Source: SHVO01 sp964576515 (GTDB lineage: Bacteria > Pseudomonadota > Alphaproteobacteria > Rhodospirillales > Rhodospirillaceae). Taken from it: a stretch of 64,000 nt of DNA. The notes beneath the pieces were generated by a model. That model was not told the origin of the DNA. It did not search any database and saw only the letters and a program-made list of their open reading frames with translations. The translations under genes and the position numbers were made by a program. The stretch is taken from positions 1 through 64,000 of the forward strand of contig CAZNUW010000015.1 in the NCBI GenBank assembly GCA_964576515.1. The letters are read 5' to 3'. Below, piece after piece: positions 1-7,647 of this stretch; within the stretch, counting starts at the first letter, position 1; each line of letters opens with the position of its first letter.

Positions 1-161
1 TCTTCGGCGGGTCGGCGGAATCGGTCGCGCTGCTCTTCAAGAGCCAGGGCCACGAGACATGGTTCTACTATTACTTGACCGGCATCATTGCGACCTCGTG
101 CCTCGTCTATCTCTTCATGCGCGATACACGTAAGGATTCCGCCATGAATCGGCACGAATAG
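1..161 (+). CDS. MFS permease, KgtP-like (C-terminal end only)
   Basis: Only the last 52 codons are in the window; the gene starts upstream. The visible residues begin FGGSAESVALLFKSQGHE, continue with a hydrophobic final membrane segment (YYYLTGIIATSCLVYLFM), and end in a short charged cytoplasmic tail with RDTRKDS. This matches the last helix and tail of the metabolite:H+ symporter (MHS) branch of the major facilitator superfamily, particularly alpha-ketoglutarate permease-like members, which share the FGG(T/S)AE start and the MRDT tail. The substrate cannot be decided from this fragment. The stop is TAG at 159-161, and 129 bp of AT-richer sequence separate it from the next gene. Confidence 0.7.
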   Translation, partial: FGGSAESVALLFKSQGHETWFYYYLTGIIATSCLVYLFMRDTRKDSAMNRHE

Positions 162-204
162 GGGTTTGTAAGTCTCTGTAACGAATGGACTTTTGTAATA
201 AAAA

Positions 205-233
205 TTGCGAAAATAGCTTACGCAGTATATAGT
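205..233 (+). promoter_or_regulatory. Candidate sigma70-type promoter for the exported-protein cluster
   Basis: TTGCGA at 205-210 and TATAGT at 228-233 are separated by 17 bp, within a locally AT-rich gap upstream of the DUF1592 gene that starts at 291. The match is by eye; no start site is known. Confidence 0.35.
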
Positions 234-290
234 AGTTCTAAAGTAAGCCTGTCCTCAGACGGGCCGCGTATGTGGAGGTAGAGAGCTATC

Positions 291-2045
291 GTGAGTTCAT
301 TTGTTAAAGGATCGGTCTCGGCCTTGCTTCGTGGCAGCGCGATTGCCGTCGTGTCAGCCTTTGCATTGGCGAGCTGCTCCGCTCCCACCTCGGAAGGGTC
401 CGCTGCCGCGACCGGCGCCAAGCCGGCCGCGCAGACGGCGAGCAAGGTTTCCGAACCGGAAACCGACGGCTCTGAAAAGCGCCTGCGCCTGATGACGCAG
501 GACCAGTACCTGAACACGCTTGCCTATGTGTTTGGACCCGACGTGCGTCCCGACGCCTACTTCCCGCCGACCCAGCGCACCGATGGCCTTGTCAGCCTCG
601 GCGCCGCCAAGGCCGGCATTACGCCGACGCGCATGGAAGTGTTCCAGAAGGCTGCTGTGACCGTGTCCGCGCTGATCGTCGACCCGGCGCGCCGCAACTT
701 CGTGATTACGTGTAAGCCCACGAACGAAAATGCCGCCGATCCGGCCTGCGCCTCCAAGGTCGTTAGCGAAGTCGGCCGTCTCATGAGCCGCCGTCCGCTG
801 ACCGCCGATAAGCGCGATGCCTTTGTCGAAGAAGCCAATGTTGCGGCCGACAAGCTGAAGGACTTTTACGCGGGTCTCGGCGTCGCGCTCGAAGCGATGC
901 TCGTGAGCCCGAATGTCCTGTTCATCGCCGAGCGGTCCGAGCCGGATCCGAATCATCCGGGCCAGCATCGTTTGGACGCCTATTCCTTGGCGACACGCCT
1001 GTCGCTGTTCCTGTGGAACGCCGCGCCGGACGACGAACTGCTGAAGGCTGCCCAGAGTGGTGAAATCCACACGCAGAAGGGTCTGACCAAGCAGATCGAC
1101 CGTATGCTGGCCAGCGCCCGCCTTGAACAGGGCGTGCGCGCGCTGTTCGACGACATGTACGGTTTCGACGCCTTCAACGCGCTGTCGAAAGATACGGCCA
1201 TTTATCCGACCTTTACCGGGCAGGCCCTGACGGATGCGCGTGAAGAGACATTGCGTGTGATTGTCGATCAGTTGATCCGCAAGGACGGCGACTATCGCGA
1301 TCTGTTCACGACGCGTGAAACCTTCATCTCGCCGGCGCTCGCGGGGATTTACCGTCTGCCCGCCCCGCCGACCTGGACGCGTTACGAGTTTCCGGAAGGC
1401 AGCCAGCGCGCGGGCATTCTCACCCACATCAGCTTCCTCGCCTCGCATTCGCACCCCGGCCGCAGCTCGGCGACCCTGCGCGGAAAGGCCTTGCGTGAAT
1501 TGCTGCTCTGCCAGCCGGTTCCGCCGCCGCCCGCGAACGTCGATTTCTCGGCCGTCGAGAATCCGCGTCCGGGCGATCGCACCGCCCGCGATCGCGTGGG
1601 CTTCCACCTGGAGAATCCGGTTTGCGCCGGGTGCCACAAGATCACCGACCCGATGGGCCTTGCGCTTGAGAATTTCGACGGCGAAGGGCGCTGGCGCGAT
1701 ACGGAAGGCGGCGCGGCGATCGACGCGTCGGGTTCCTTGGATGGGAAAAATTTCAAAGACGTCATCGGTTTAGGACAGGCGCTGCATGACCATCCGGCGC
1801 TGACCTCCTGCCTCGTGCGCCGCGCGTATGCCTATGGCACCGGCGGTCCGACCTCGAACGCCGACCGTCCGCTGCTGGCGTATTTCAACACCCGTTTCGG
1901 CGAGCAAGGCTATAAAGTCCCTGACCTGATGCGCACGATCGCGCTGAGCAGGGCCTTCTCGCAGATCACTGAAAAGGCGCCGGCGGCGCCCGCGAAGACG
2001 GCGAGTGCGCCGTCGACCCAGACCGCCGCGGCAACCTCGAAATAA
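291..2045 (+). CDS. DUF1592/DUF1588/DUF1585-type exported lipoprotein with a CxxCH motif
   Basis: This is a 584-residue protein of the DUF1587-DUF1595-DUF1592-DUF1588-DUF1585 class, first noted in planctomycetes and also frequent in myxobacteria; its function is unknown. The start is GTG, preceded by GGAGG at 274-278. Residues 1-29 form a lipoprotein signal with the lipobox LASC (Cys29). RLRLMTQDQYLNTL (about 64-77) fits DUF1587, SRRPLT (about 167-172) DUF1595, YSLATRLSLFLWNAAPDDEL (231-250) DUF1592, and QRAGILTHISFLASHSHPGR (372-391) DUF1588. CAGCH at 445-449 is a c-type haem attachment motif, and the part up to about 555 fits DUF1585. The separate N-terminal cytochrome domain present in many planctomycete relatives is absent. 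It sits 18 bp upstream of the DUF1552 gene, its usual partner, so the two are probably co-transcribed. A haem-bearing periplasmic role is inference. Confidence 0.85.
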   Translation: MSSFVKGSVSALLRGSAIAVVSAFALASCSAPTSEGSAAATGAKPAAQTASKVSEPETDGSEKRLRLMTQDQYLNTLAYVFGPDVRPDAYFPPTQRTDGLVSLGAAKAGITPTRMEVFQKAAVTVSALIVDPARRNFVITCKPTNENAADPACASKVVSEVGRLMSRRPLTADKRDAFVEEANVAADKLKDFYAGLGVALEAMLVSPNVLFIAERSEPDPNHPGQHRLDAYSLATRLSLFLWNAAPDDELLKAAQSGEIHTQKGLTKQIDRMLASARLEQGVRALFDDMYGFDAFNALSKDTAIYPTFTGQALTDAREETLRVIVDQLIRKDGDYRDLFTTRETFISPALAGIYRLPAPPTWTRYEFPEGSQRAGILTHISFLASHSHPGRSSATLRGKALRELLLCQPVPPPPANVDFSAVENPRPGDRTARDRVGFHLENPVCAGCHKITDPMGLALENFDGEGRWRDTEGGAAIDASGSLDGKNFKDVIGLGQALHDHPALTSCLVRRAYAYGTGGPTSNADRPLLAYFNTRFGEQGYKVPDLMRTIALSRAFSQITEKAPAAPAKTASAPSTQTAAATSK

Positions 2046-2063
2046 GTTAAGGGAGAGAAAACA

Positions 2064-3395
2064 ATGGCTCAGTTCAATAGACGTCGCGTCCTTCGTGGCC
2101 TGCTGAATGGCGGCGCCGTTACGGTCGGTTTGCCTCTCCTGAACGTGTTCCTAAACGGAAACGGCAACGCCATGGCCAACGGCACCTCGATGCCGGTGCG
2201 CTTCGGCACCTGGTTCTGGGGCCTGGGCATGAGCAAGTCGATCTTCACGCCCAAGCAGACCGGCGCGAACTACGAATTGCCGGAAGAAATCGAATCCTTC
2301 CGCCCGATCCAGCAGCACATGAACCTGCTGTCGGACCTGACCGCCTACCGTGACGGCGCGTTCTTCTGTCACTACACCGGCTGGGTGGTGTTCCGTACCG
2401 GTTCGTCGCCGATGGTGAACGATCAGGCCCCGGGCGAAAGCGTCGACGTGACGATCGCCAATCAGATCGGCCGCACCACGCGCTTCAAGAGCCTCACGGC
2501 CGCCGCGACCGGCGATATCCGTACGGTCGTGTCGTACGAAAACGCGAATACGCCGAACTCCTCGGAAGTCTCGCCGCTTAACCTCTACACCCGCCTGTTC
2601 GGGGCCGACTTCCAGAACCCGAATGCGCCGACCTTCACGCCGAGCCCGAAGGTCATGGTGCGCAAGAGCGCGCTGTCGAGCGTCGTCGACGAGATCAAGG
2701 ATCTGGAGAAGGTGGTCGGCGCCGAAGACAAAGCGCGTCTCGATCAGTATTTCACCGGTTTGCGTCACCTCGAACAGCAGTTCGACCATCAGTTGACGAA
2801 GCCGGAACCGCGTCCGGCCTGCGTTCCGGCCGCCGCGCCGAAAGAAGCGCAGACCGGGAACGAAGCCTCGCTGGTCCGTGTGCGTCACAAGATGCTGTCG
2901 GAACTGTTGGCGATGGCCGCGGCCTGTGATCAGACCCGCGTGTTCAACCTGTCCTGGTCGAACGCTTCGTCCAACACCACGAAGCCCGGTTACGACAAGC
3001 CGCACCACACCTGCACGCACGAAGAAGGCGTGGACGAAGCGCTCGGCTACCAGCCGAATGCGTCTTGGTTCGCCCGCCGTTCGTTCGAGGCGTGGGCCGA
3101 GTACGTTCAGGCGTTCGCCAACATCAAGGAAGGCGACGGCACGCTGCTCGACAACTGCTTCATCATGGCGAACACGGACGTTGCTTACGCCCGCGTGCAC
3201 TCGCTGGAAGGTATGCCGGCGTTCACCGCCGGTAAGGCCGGCGGTAAGATCAAGACCGGTTTGCATATCGACTGTAAGGGTGGTCAGGGCACCTCGCTGG
3301 GCTTCACGGCCATGAAGATCATGGGCCTCGACGCCGAAAGCTGGGGCACGAAGAGCAACCAGACCAACAAGACGATCAGCGAGATTCTCGCTTAG
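2064..3395 (+). CDS. DUF1552 family protein, Tat-exported
   Basis: This 443-residue protein belongs to the DUF1552 family, which is almost always encoded next to a DUF1592-type protein, as here. The N-terminus carries a twin-arginine signal (RRRVLRG at about 6-12, then a hydrophobic stretch), so the protein should fold in the cytoplasm before export. The conserved FGTWFWGLGM segment follows at about 47-56. A His-rich part near 312-320 (KPHHTCTHEE) and several Asp and Ser residues resemble features of sulfatase-fold relatives such as DUF1501, but no catalytic site can be assigned. A ribosome site (AAGGGAGA) precedes the ATG. Function is unknown; Tat use suggests a folded or cofactor-bearing protein. 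Confidence 0.85.
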   Translation: MAQFNRRRVLRGLLNGGAVTVGLPLLNVFLNGNGNAMANGTSMPVRFGTWFWGLGMSKSIFTPKQTGANYELPEEIESFRPIQQHMNLLSDLTAYRDGAFFCHYTGWVVFRTGSSPMVNDQAPGESVDVTIANQIGRTTRFKSLTAAATGDIRTVVSYENANTPNSSEVSPLNLYTRLFGADFQNPNAPTFTPSPKVMVRKSALSSVVDEIKDLEKVVGAEDKARLDQYFTGLRHLEQQFDHQLTKPEPRPACVPAAAPKEAQTGNEASLVRVRHKMLSELLAMAAACDQTRVFNLSWSNASSNTTKPGYDKPHHTCTHEEGVDEALGYQPNASWFARRSFEAWAEYVQAFANIKEGDGTLLDNCFIMANTDVAYARVHSLEGMPAFTAGKAGGKIKTGLHIDCKGGQGTSLGFTAMKIMGLDAESWGTKSNQTNKTISEILA

Positions 3396-3404
3396 TCTAA
3401 AATC

Positions 3405-3430
3405 GGCGCGGGCGCATTTGCGTCCGCGCC
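3405..3430 (+). other. Strong hairpin between the DUF1552 gene and the next gene
   Basis: GGCGCGGGCGCA (3405-3416) pairs with TGCGTCCGCGCC (3419-3430), with one G-T wobble and only two bases between the arms, so the top pairs probably open. No T-run follows, so it is not a standard intrinsic terminator. It may stabilise the upstream mRNA end or attenuate readthrough. Confidence 0.45.
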
Positions 3431-3479
3431 GCACGAACGCGGGCCGTCCAAAGGGCCCCTTGAGCTATGCAGGTATCGA

Positions 3480-4850
3480 ATGAGTGAAGTACGGCGTATC
3501 GGCGGTCTTTTGACGGTGGCGGCGGTTATGGCCGCCAGCGCCACCGGCGCGCTCGCGCAATCGCGCGGTAAGGCTCCGTTGGAAGACTACGTTCGCGAAC
3601 CGATGCCGCCGGGCATTCAGGTGATTGTCGCGGACTTCGAGGGGCCGGTGTTCGCCGACGCGAAAGGCAAGACCCTCTATTTCTGGCCAGTGACTCCCCT
3701 GCGCAACGGCGACGCCGGCGAACAAAAAGGCAAGCCCACATGCAGCGACGTTCCGCTGCGCGTGAACGCGGGCCTCATGAGCCCTTATCCGGGTGGTCTC
3801 GAACTTCCGGAAGTCGATACGCGTCCCGCCTGCACGACCCAGTGGCCGCCCGTGCTTGCGTCCGCGGAGTCCAAGCCGGTTGGTAAATTCACGGTCGTCG
3901 AAGGTCCGAACGGCCGCAAGCAGTGGGCCTACGACGGCTACGCGCTTTATACGTCCATGCTCGATGAAATGCCCGGCGATGTGCGGGGCGGCACCAAGAA
4001 AAAAACCGGGAAGGGCGATGCCCAAGGCGCGGGCCGCGAGCCCGCCGCCCCGGCGGAGAATAATCCGTCTCAATTCGGCGTCGTGCCGCTGCAAAGCGGC
4101 CGCTTACTCACCACGTCGGATTCTCGTTCGATCTATGTGTCCGACCGGGATTCGGCCGGAAAGTCGAACTGCGTTGACGCGTGTTTGAACGACTGGACCC
4201 CGGTGCAGGCGCCGGCGAGCGTGCAGCAGCAGGGCGATTGGACCGTGATCAATCATCCGACCGGTATCAAGCAGTGGGCGTTCCGCCGCCAACCGGTGTA
4301 CACGCGCAACGCCGACACGAAGCGTCCGAGCCTTGAAGGCGGCGATATGCCGGGTTGGCACAACGTGTACGTCACCCGTCCGCCCGCCTATCCGCGCGGC
4401 TTTACGATCCAGGATATGCAGTCGGGGCAGGTTCTCGCCGACGCGAAGGGCCGCACGATCTATACCTATCAATGCCGTGATGATGCGCTCGATCAATTGC
4501 AGTGCGATTATCCGGAAGCGCCGCAGGCCTATCGTCTGGCGGTGAGCGGCAGCGGCGATCAGGCGACCGCCATGCAGCGTTTCCCGTATGTGATGGCCGA
4601 GAAGGGCGCCACCAGCACGAGCCGTGTGTGGCAGGTCATGTCGCTGGATCCGAAGACCGGCAAGCGCGCCGCGGCGGGGCAAGCCGACGCCATCAACGTG
4701 TGGGCCTATCGCGGCCGCCCTGTTTATCATTGTGTACGCGATAAGGGCCCGGGCGATGCCGAGTGCGATACCTGGGGTGAATTCTATGGATGGCGGAACG
4801 GCTATAAAGCCTTCTGGCTCCGCGACGATTACGGCGACAACGACGAATAA
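3480..4850 (+). CDS. Secreted protein with three COG4315-type (Yx(F/W/Y)xxD) repeat units
   Basis: The 456-residue product starts with a Sec signal peptide ending near ALAQ (residue 27). It contains three copies of the secreted repeat usually annotated 'lipoprotein with Yx(FWY)xxD motif' (COG4315). Unit 1 (about 40-165) has GKTLYFWP and then CTTQWPPV. Unit 2 (about 200-300) has SIYVSDRD, then CVDACLNDWTPV and the KQWAFRRQPVYT segment. Unit 3 (about 320-450) has GRTIYTYQCRD and a closing WAYRGRPVYHC. Each unit ends with a Trp-Ala/Tyr-Arg-Arg-Pro-Val-Tyr type strand. Only unit 2 keeps the full motif with its Asp; units 1 and 3 are divergent and carry extra Cys residues. The molecular function of the family is not established. 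It lies between the DUF1552 gene and another secreted protein in the same direction. Confidence 0.75.
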   Translation: MSEVRRIGGLLTVAAVMAASATGALAQSRGKAPLEDYVREPMPPGIQVIVADFEGPVFADAKGKTLYFWPVTPLRNGDAGEQKGKPTCSDVPLRVNAGLMSPYPGGLELPEVDTRPACTTQWPPVLASAESKPVGKFTVVEGPNGRKQWAYDGYALYTSMLDEMPGDVRGGTKKKTGKGDAQGAGREPAAPAENNPSQFGVVPLQSGRLLTTSDSRSIYVSDRDSAGKSNCVDACLNDWTPVQAPASVQQQGDWTVINHPTGIKQWAFRRQPVYTRNADTKRPSLEGGDMPGWHNVYVTRPPAYPRGFTIQDMQSGQVLADAKGRTIYTYQCRDDALDQLQCDYPEAPQAYRLAVSGSGDQATAMQRFPYVMAEKGATSTSRVWQVMSLDPKTGKRAAAGQADAINVWAYRGRPVYHCVRDKGPGDAECDTWGEFYGWRNGYKAFWLRDDYGDNDE

Positions 4851-4924
4851 TCTCGGACGAATAATTTCGACCGAACGCGTTTTGAACTGAACACGTAGAG
4901 ACTGGATTCGGGAAGGAGAAACCC

Positions 4925-6043
4925 ATGCGTGGTTTGAAGAAACTGCTGGCGACGACCGCGATGAGCGGCCTGGCGGCGATGAGCTTGACGGTAATCGGTT
5001 CCACCGGCGCGTCGGCGGAAGAGTCGTCGATCCTGAAGGACCGCAAGATCGGATTCGTCCTGAATTCCAAGGCGATGTCGGTGTATCAGACGCCGGATGG
5101 GAAGGCGGAATGTCCGACGGGCTTCAACGACGGGCCGCGCGAGCAGTTCGTGAAGCTGTATCCGGAAAGCCAGAAGCGCACCGTCGTCGATACGCAGCTC
5201 GCCTATGAATCCGAGTGGTGGGCGCCGGCGAAGAGCGGCTGGGAACCCCAGGAATTCAAATCGACGGTCAGCAAGATCGGCATCGGCCTGAACCTCGACG
5301 GTAAAGTGGGCCCCAACGATTTCGTCAGCCCGGACGGCGAAAAGGGCATCGACAACCAAATGTATCGCGTCATCGGCTGCATCGTCGGTTGGCGTGGTCC
5401 GGAAGGCCAGTCACGGCACTTCGTGAAGAGCTATCAGCAGAAGTTCGACTACAACCGGACGATGTTTGAAATCACCGAGGTCGACAGCCTTCTGAACGAC
5501 GACGACGTGACCGTCACGCTCTATCGCGGCCGCGACCCCTTGTATTCCAATGCGGCGGGCGACTTCATCGCCGGCGGCAGCCAGCGCATCGACTACCGCT
5601 GGGGCAAGGAGTTCATCCACACGACCAAGGGTAAGATCGTCGATGGCGTGCTGACGACCGAACCGAAGCGCGTGACGATGCCGGAATCGACCGCTCGCGG
5701 CGTGCCGAAGATGGACATCCATGAATGGCGCTTGAGCCTGAAGCTGACCGAAGGCAGCGCGGAAGGTCTCATGGGCGGCTACATCGATATCGAACGTTTC
5801 TATAACGCCCTTGGCCAAAATTGGGGCACGCACCATCGTTCGTACGGTCAGGAGTCCCTGCCGTCCGAATACCGCGCGCTTTATCGTTATGCCGACGCGG
5901 TGCCGGATGCGAATGGCCAGAACACGGCCATTTCCACCTCCTGGGACGTGAAGTTCTCGCAGGTTTACATCATTCACGCGCCGCAGCAGGTCGCCGCGAA
6001 GGATGGCAAAGCCTCTTCCGCCGAGGCCGTTCCGGCGCGCTAA
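4925..6043 (+). CDS. Secreted protein of unknown function
   Basis: The 372-residue product has a signal peptide (MRGLKKLLATTAMSG onward, cleavage likely after TGASA near residue 34) and a strong ribosome site (GGAAGGAGA) before the ATG. I do not recognise a family. The mature part is mostly beta-prone, with two Cys residues (in KAECPTGF and VIGCIVGW) that could form a disulfide, several Trp-rich patches (YESEWWAPAKSGWEP), and acidic DDDD-like loops. It is the fourth gene of the exported cluster and is followed by a clear intrinsic terminator at 6067-6096, which probably ends the transcript. A structural or partner role for the DUF1592/DUF1552 proteins is only inferred from position. Confidence 0.75.
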   Translation: MRGLKKLLATTAMSGLAAMSLTVIGSTGASAEESSILKDRKIGFVLNSKAMSVYQTPDGKAECPTGFNDGPREQFVKLYPESQKRTVVDTQLAYESEWWAPAKSGWEPQEFKSTVSKIGIGLNLDGKVGPNDFVSPDGEKGIDNQMYRVIGCIVGWRGPEGQSRHFVKSYQQKFDYNRTMFEITEVDSLLNDDDVTVTLYRGRDPLYSNAAGDFIAGGSQRIDYRWGKEFIHTTKGKIVDGVLTTEPKRVTMPESTARGVPKMDIHEWRLSLKLTEGSAEGLMGGYIDIERFYNALGQNWGTHHRSYGQESLPSEYRALYRYADAVPDANGQNTAISTSWDVKFSQVYIIHAPQQVAAKDGKASSAEAVPAR

Positions 6044-6066
6044 CCCGCATTCGCTTTACGATGAAA

Positions 6067-6096
6067 AGAGAGGGGAGAAATCCCCTCTCTTTTTTT
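6067..6096 (+). terminator. Intrinsic terminator
   Basis: A perfect 10-bp stem, AGAGAGGGGA (6067-6076) with TCCCCTCTCT (6081-6090), has a GAAA tetraloop and is followed by six further T residues (6091-6096). It lies 24 bp past the stop of the secreted protein gene and separates it from the creatininase-fold gene. Confidence 0.9.
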
Positions 6097-6185
6097 GTGA
6101 CCGGGTTTCGCAATCTGTCGCCTGGACAAACGACTTTCGGCTGGCGAAAGTAACCGCGCGAAACTCATTCCCCGGGGAGGGTCTT

Positions 6186-7088
6186 ATGAAAAATTCCATG
6201 CTGCGCGCCGCGCTGGCGACGGCGTTGACGGTTGCCGTCGCGACGGGCGCGTTCGCGCAAGTGTCGCCCAACGACGGCAAGTCCATGGGCGGCGGCGACT
6301 GCGCGAAGAACAAGTACAACTGCATCGCGACGCCGAATCCGTTGCCGAAGACCGACACGGTGTGGCTTGAGAAAATGACGTGGATGGACGTCCGCGATGC
6401 CATGAATGCCGGCAAGAAAACCATCATCATTCCGACCGGCGGCATCGAGCCGAACGGTCCGTGGCTCACGCTCGGCAAGCACAACTGGGTGCTGGAAACG
6501 AACTGCGAAGCGATCGCGAAGTCCCTGGGTGACGCGTTGTGCGCACCGGTCGTGAAGTTCGTTCCGGAAGGCTCGATCGACAAGAAGACCGGCCACATGG
6601 GGTCGGTCGGCACGATCAGCGTCGAGCCGGCGACCTACGAAGCGCTGCTGAGCGATATGGCGCGCAGCTTCAAAGCGCACGGTTTCGAGCGCATCTTCTT
6701 CATCGGCGACAGTGGCGGCAACATCAAGCCGGCGGCGGCTGTCGGCCAGAAACTCAGTGACGCGAAGACTCTCGTCGCGTCCGTTCCTGAATACTACAAT
6801 TACGACGACGTCGAAAAGTTGCTTCGCGATAAGGGCGTCCTCAAGAACGCCAACCCGAACGACGATTTGCATGACAGCGTCGGTATTACGCTGAACATCA
6901 TGGCCCATCATCCGTCGGAAGTGCGCCTCGATGAACGCATCAAAACGAACAATGCCAGCCTTGCCGGCGTATCGTTCACCGACAAAAACGCGTCGATGAA
7001 GCTTGCGCAGGAAGTCATCGCTTTTCGTACGAAGGTGACCGTGGATGCGATGAAGAAGCTGATCGCGGAAAAAGGTCAGGCGAAGTAG
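6186..7088 (+). CDS. Exported creatininase-fold protein with altered metal site
   Basis: The 300-residue product begins at the ATG preceded by GGGGAGG (6174-6180); an upstream in-frame extension has no signal peptide and is not believed. Residues 1-25 are a Sec signal ending AFAQ. The body matches the creatininase family (COG1402): IPTGGIEPNGPWLTLGKHN (82-100) corresponds to the canonical PxGSxEQHGPHLPLGTD segment, and FFIGDSGGN (171-179) to the NGHGGN segment. By that alignment Glu88 is retained, but the usual His, Asp and His ligands are Asn90, His99 and Ser176. Creatininase activity is therefore unlikely, and metal binding, if any, would differ. Export to the periplasm is also unusual for this normally cytoplasmic family. 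It has its own transcription unit after the terminator at 6067-6096. Confidence 0.85.
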   Translation: MKNSMLRAALATALTVAVATGAFAQVSPNDGKSMGGGDCAKNKYNCIATPNPLPKTDTVWLEKMTWMDVRDAMNAGKKTIIIPTGGIEPNGPWLTLGKHNWVLETNCEAIAKSLGDALCAPVVKFVPEGSIDKKTGHMGSVGTISVEPATYEALLSDMARSFKAHGFERIFFIGDSGGNIKPAAAVGQKLSDAKTLVASVPEYYNYDDVEKLLRDKGVLKNANPNDDLHDSVGITLNIMAHHPSEVRLDERIKTNNASLAGVSFTDKNASMKLAQEVIAFRTKVTVDAMKKLIAEKGQAK

Positions 7089-7113
7089 GCGAGAAGGTGG
7101 CGGAGCCCGCGGT

Positions 7114-7647
7114 TTATGCGGGCTCGCTTTCCAGAGGCTCGCTTTCCAAGGGCTCACGCAAGGCGCTGAGCAGGAGTTCAAGGGCGGCCCCAACGGCCGC
7201 CCTTCGTACATCTGTACGGGTGCCGGCGAACACGTAGCGTTTTACGAGCGCGTCGCGGCTTGTCTGGGCCAAGGCCATATAAACCAGGCCGACGGGCTTC
7301 GTCTTGGTGCCGCCGCCGGGCCCGGCTATTCCCGTCACGGAAATGGCGATATCAGCGCCGCAGGCGGCCAACGCGCCTTCCGCCATGGCGGAGGCAACCA
7401 CGTCGCTGACGGCGCCGTGATCCGCGATGGCGTCGCTTGGGACGCCCAAGAGGCTCACTTTCGCGTCGTTGGAATATGTGACGACGCCGCCTTCAAAGAA
7501 ATCGGAGGATCCGGGAATTGCGGTCAAGCATCCCGCGATGAGGCCGCCGGTGCAGGACTCCGCGGTCGCAATGCGCTTCTCGCCGGCTTTCGCGGCGTGA
7601 AGGACGTCCTTGGCAAGATCGAGAAGGTCTGTGGGAAGTTCGGTCAT
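7114..7647 (-). CDS. pncC: Nicotinamide-nucleotide amidohydrolase (CinA C-terminal domain protein)
   Basis: This protein of about 177 residues consists only of the CinA C-terminal amidohydrolase domain, which deamidates nicotinamide mononucleotide in pyridine-nucleotide recycling. The hallmark ATAESCTGGLIAG lies near the start, followed by GGVVTYSNDAK and the VTGIAGPGGGTKTKPVGLVY motif. The N-terminal molybdopterin-binding-like domain of full-length CinA is absent, as in E. coli YgaD/PncC. The start is the ATG at 7647, which overlaps the pgpA stop by ATGA and implies translational coupling. The C-terminus carries a short repeat (LESEPLESEP). Confidence 0.92.
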   Translation of the reverse strand: MTELPTDLLDLAKDVLHAAKAGEKRIATAESCTGGLIAGCLTAIPGSSDFFEGGVVTYSNDAKVSLLGVPSDAIADHGAVSDVVASAMAEGALAACGADIAISVTGIAGPGGGTKTKPVGLVYMALAQTSRDALVKRYVFAGTRTDVRRAAVGAALELLLSALREPLESEPLESEPA

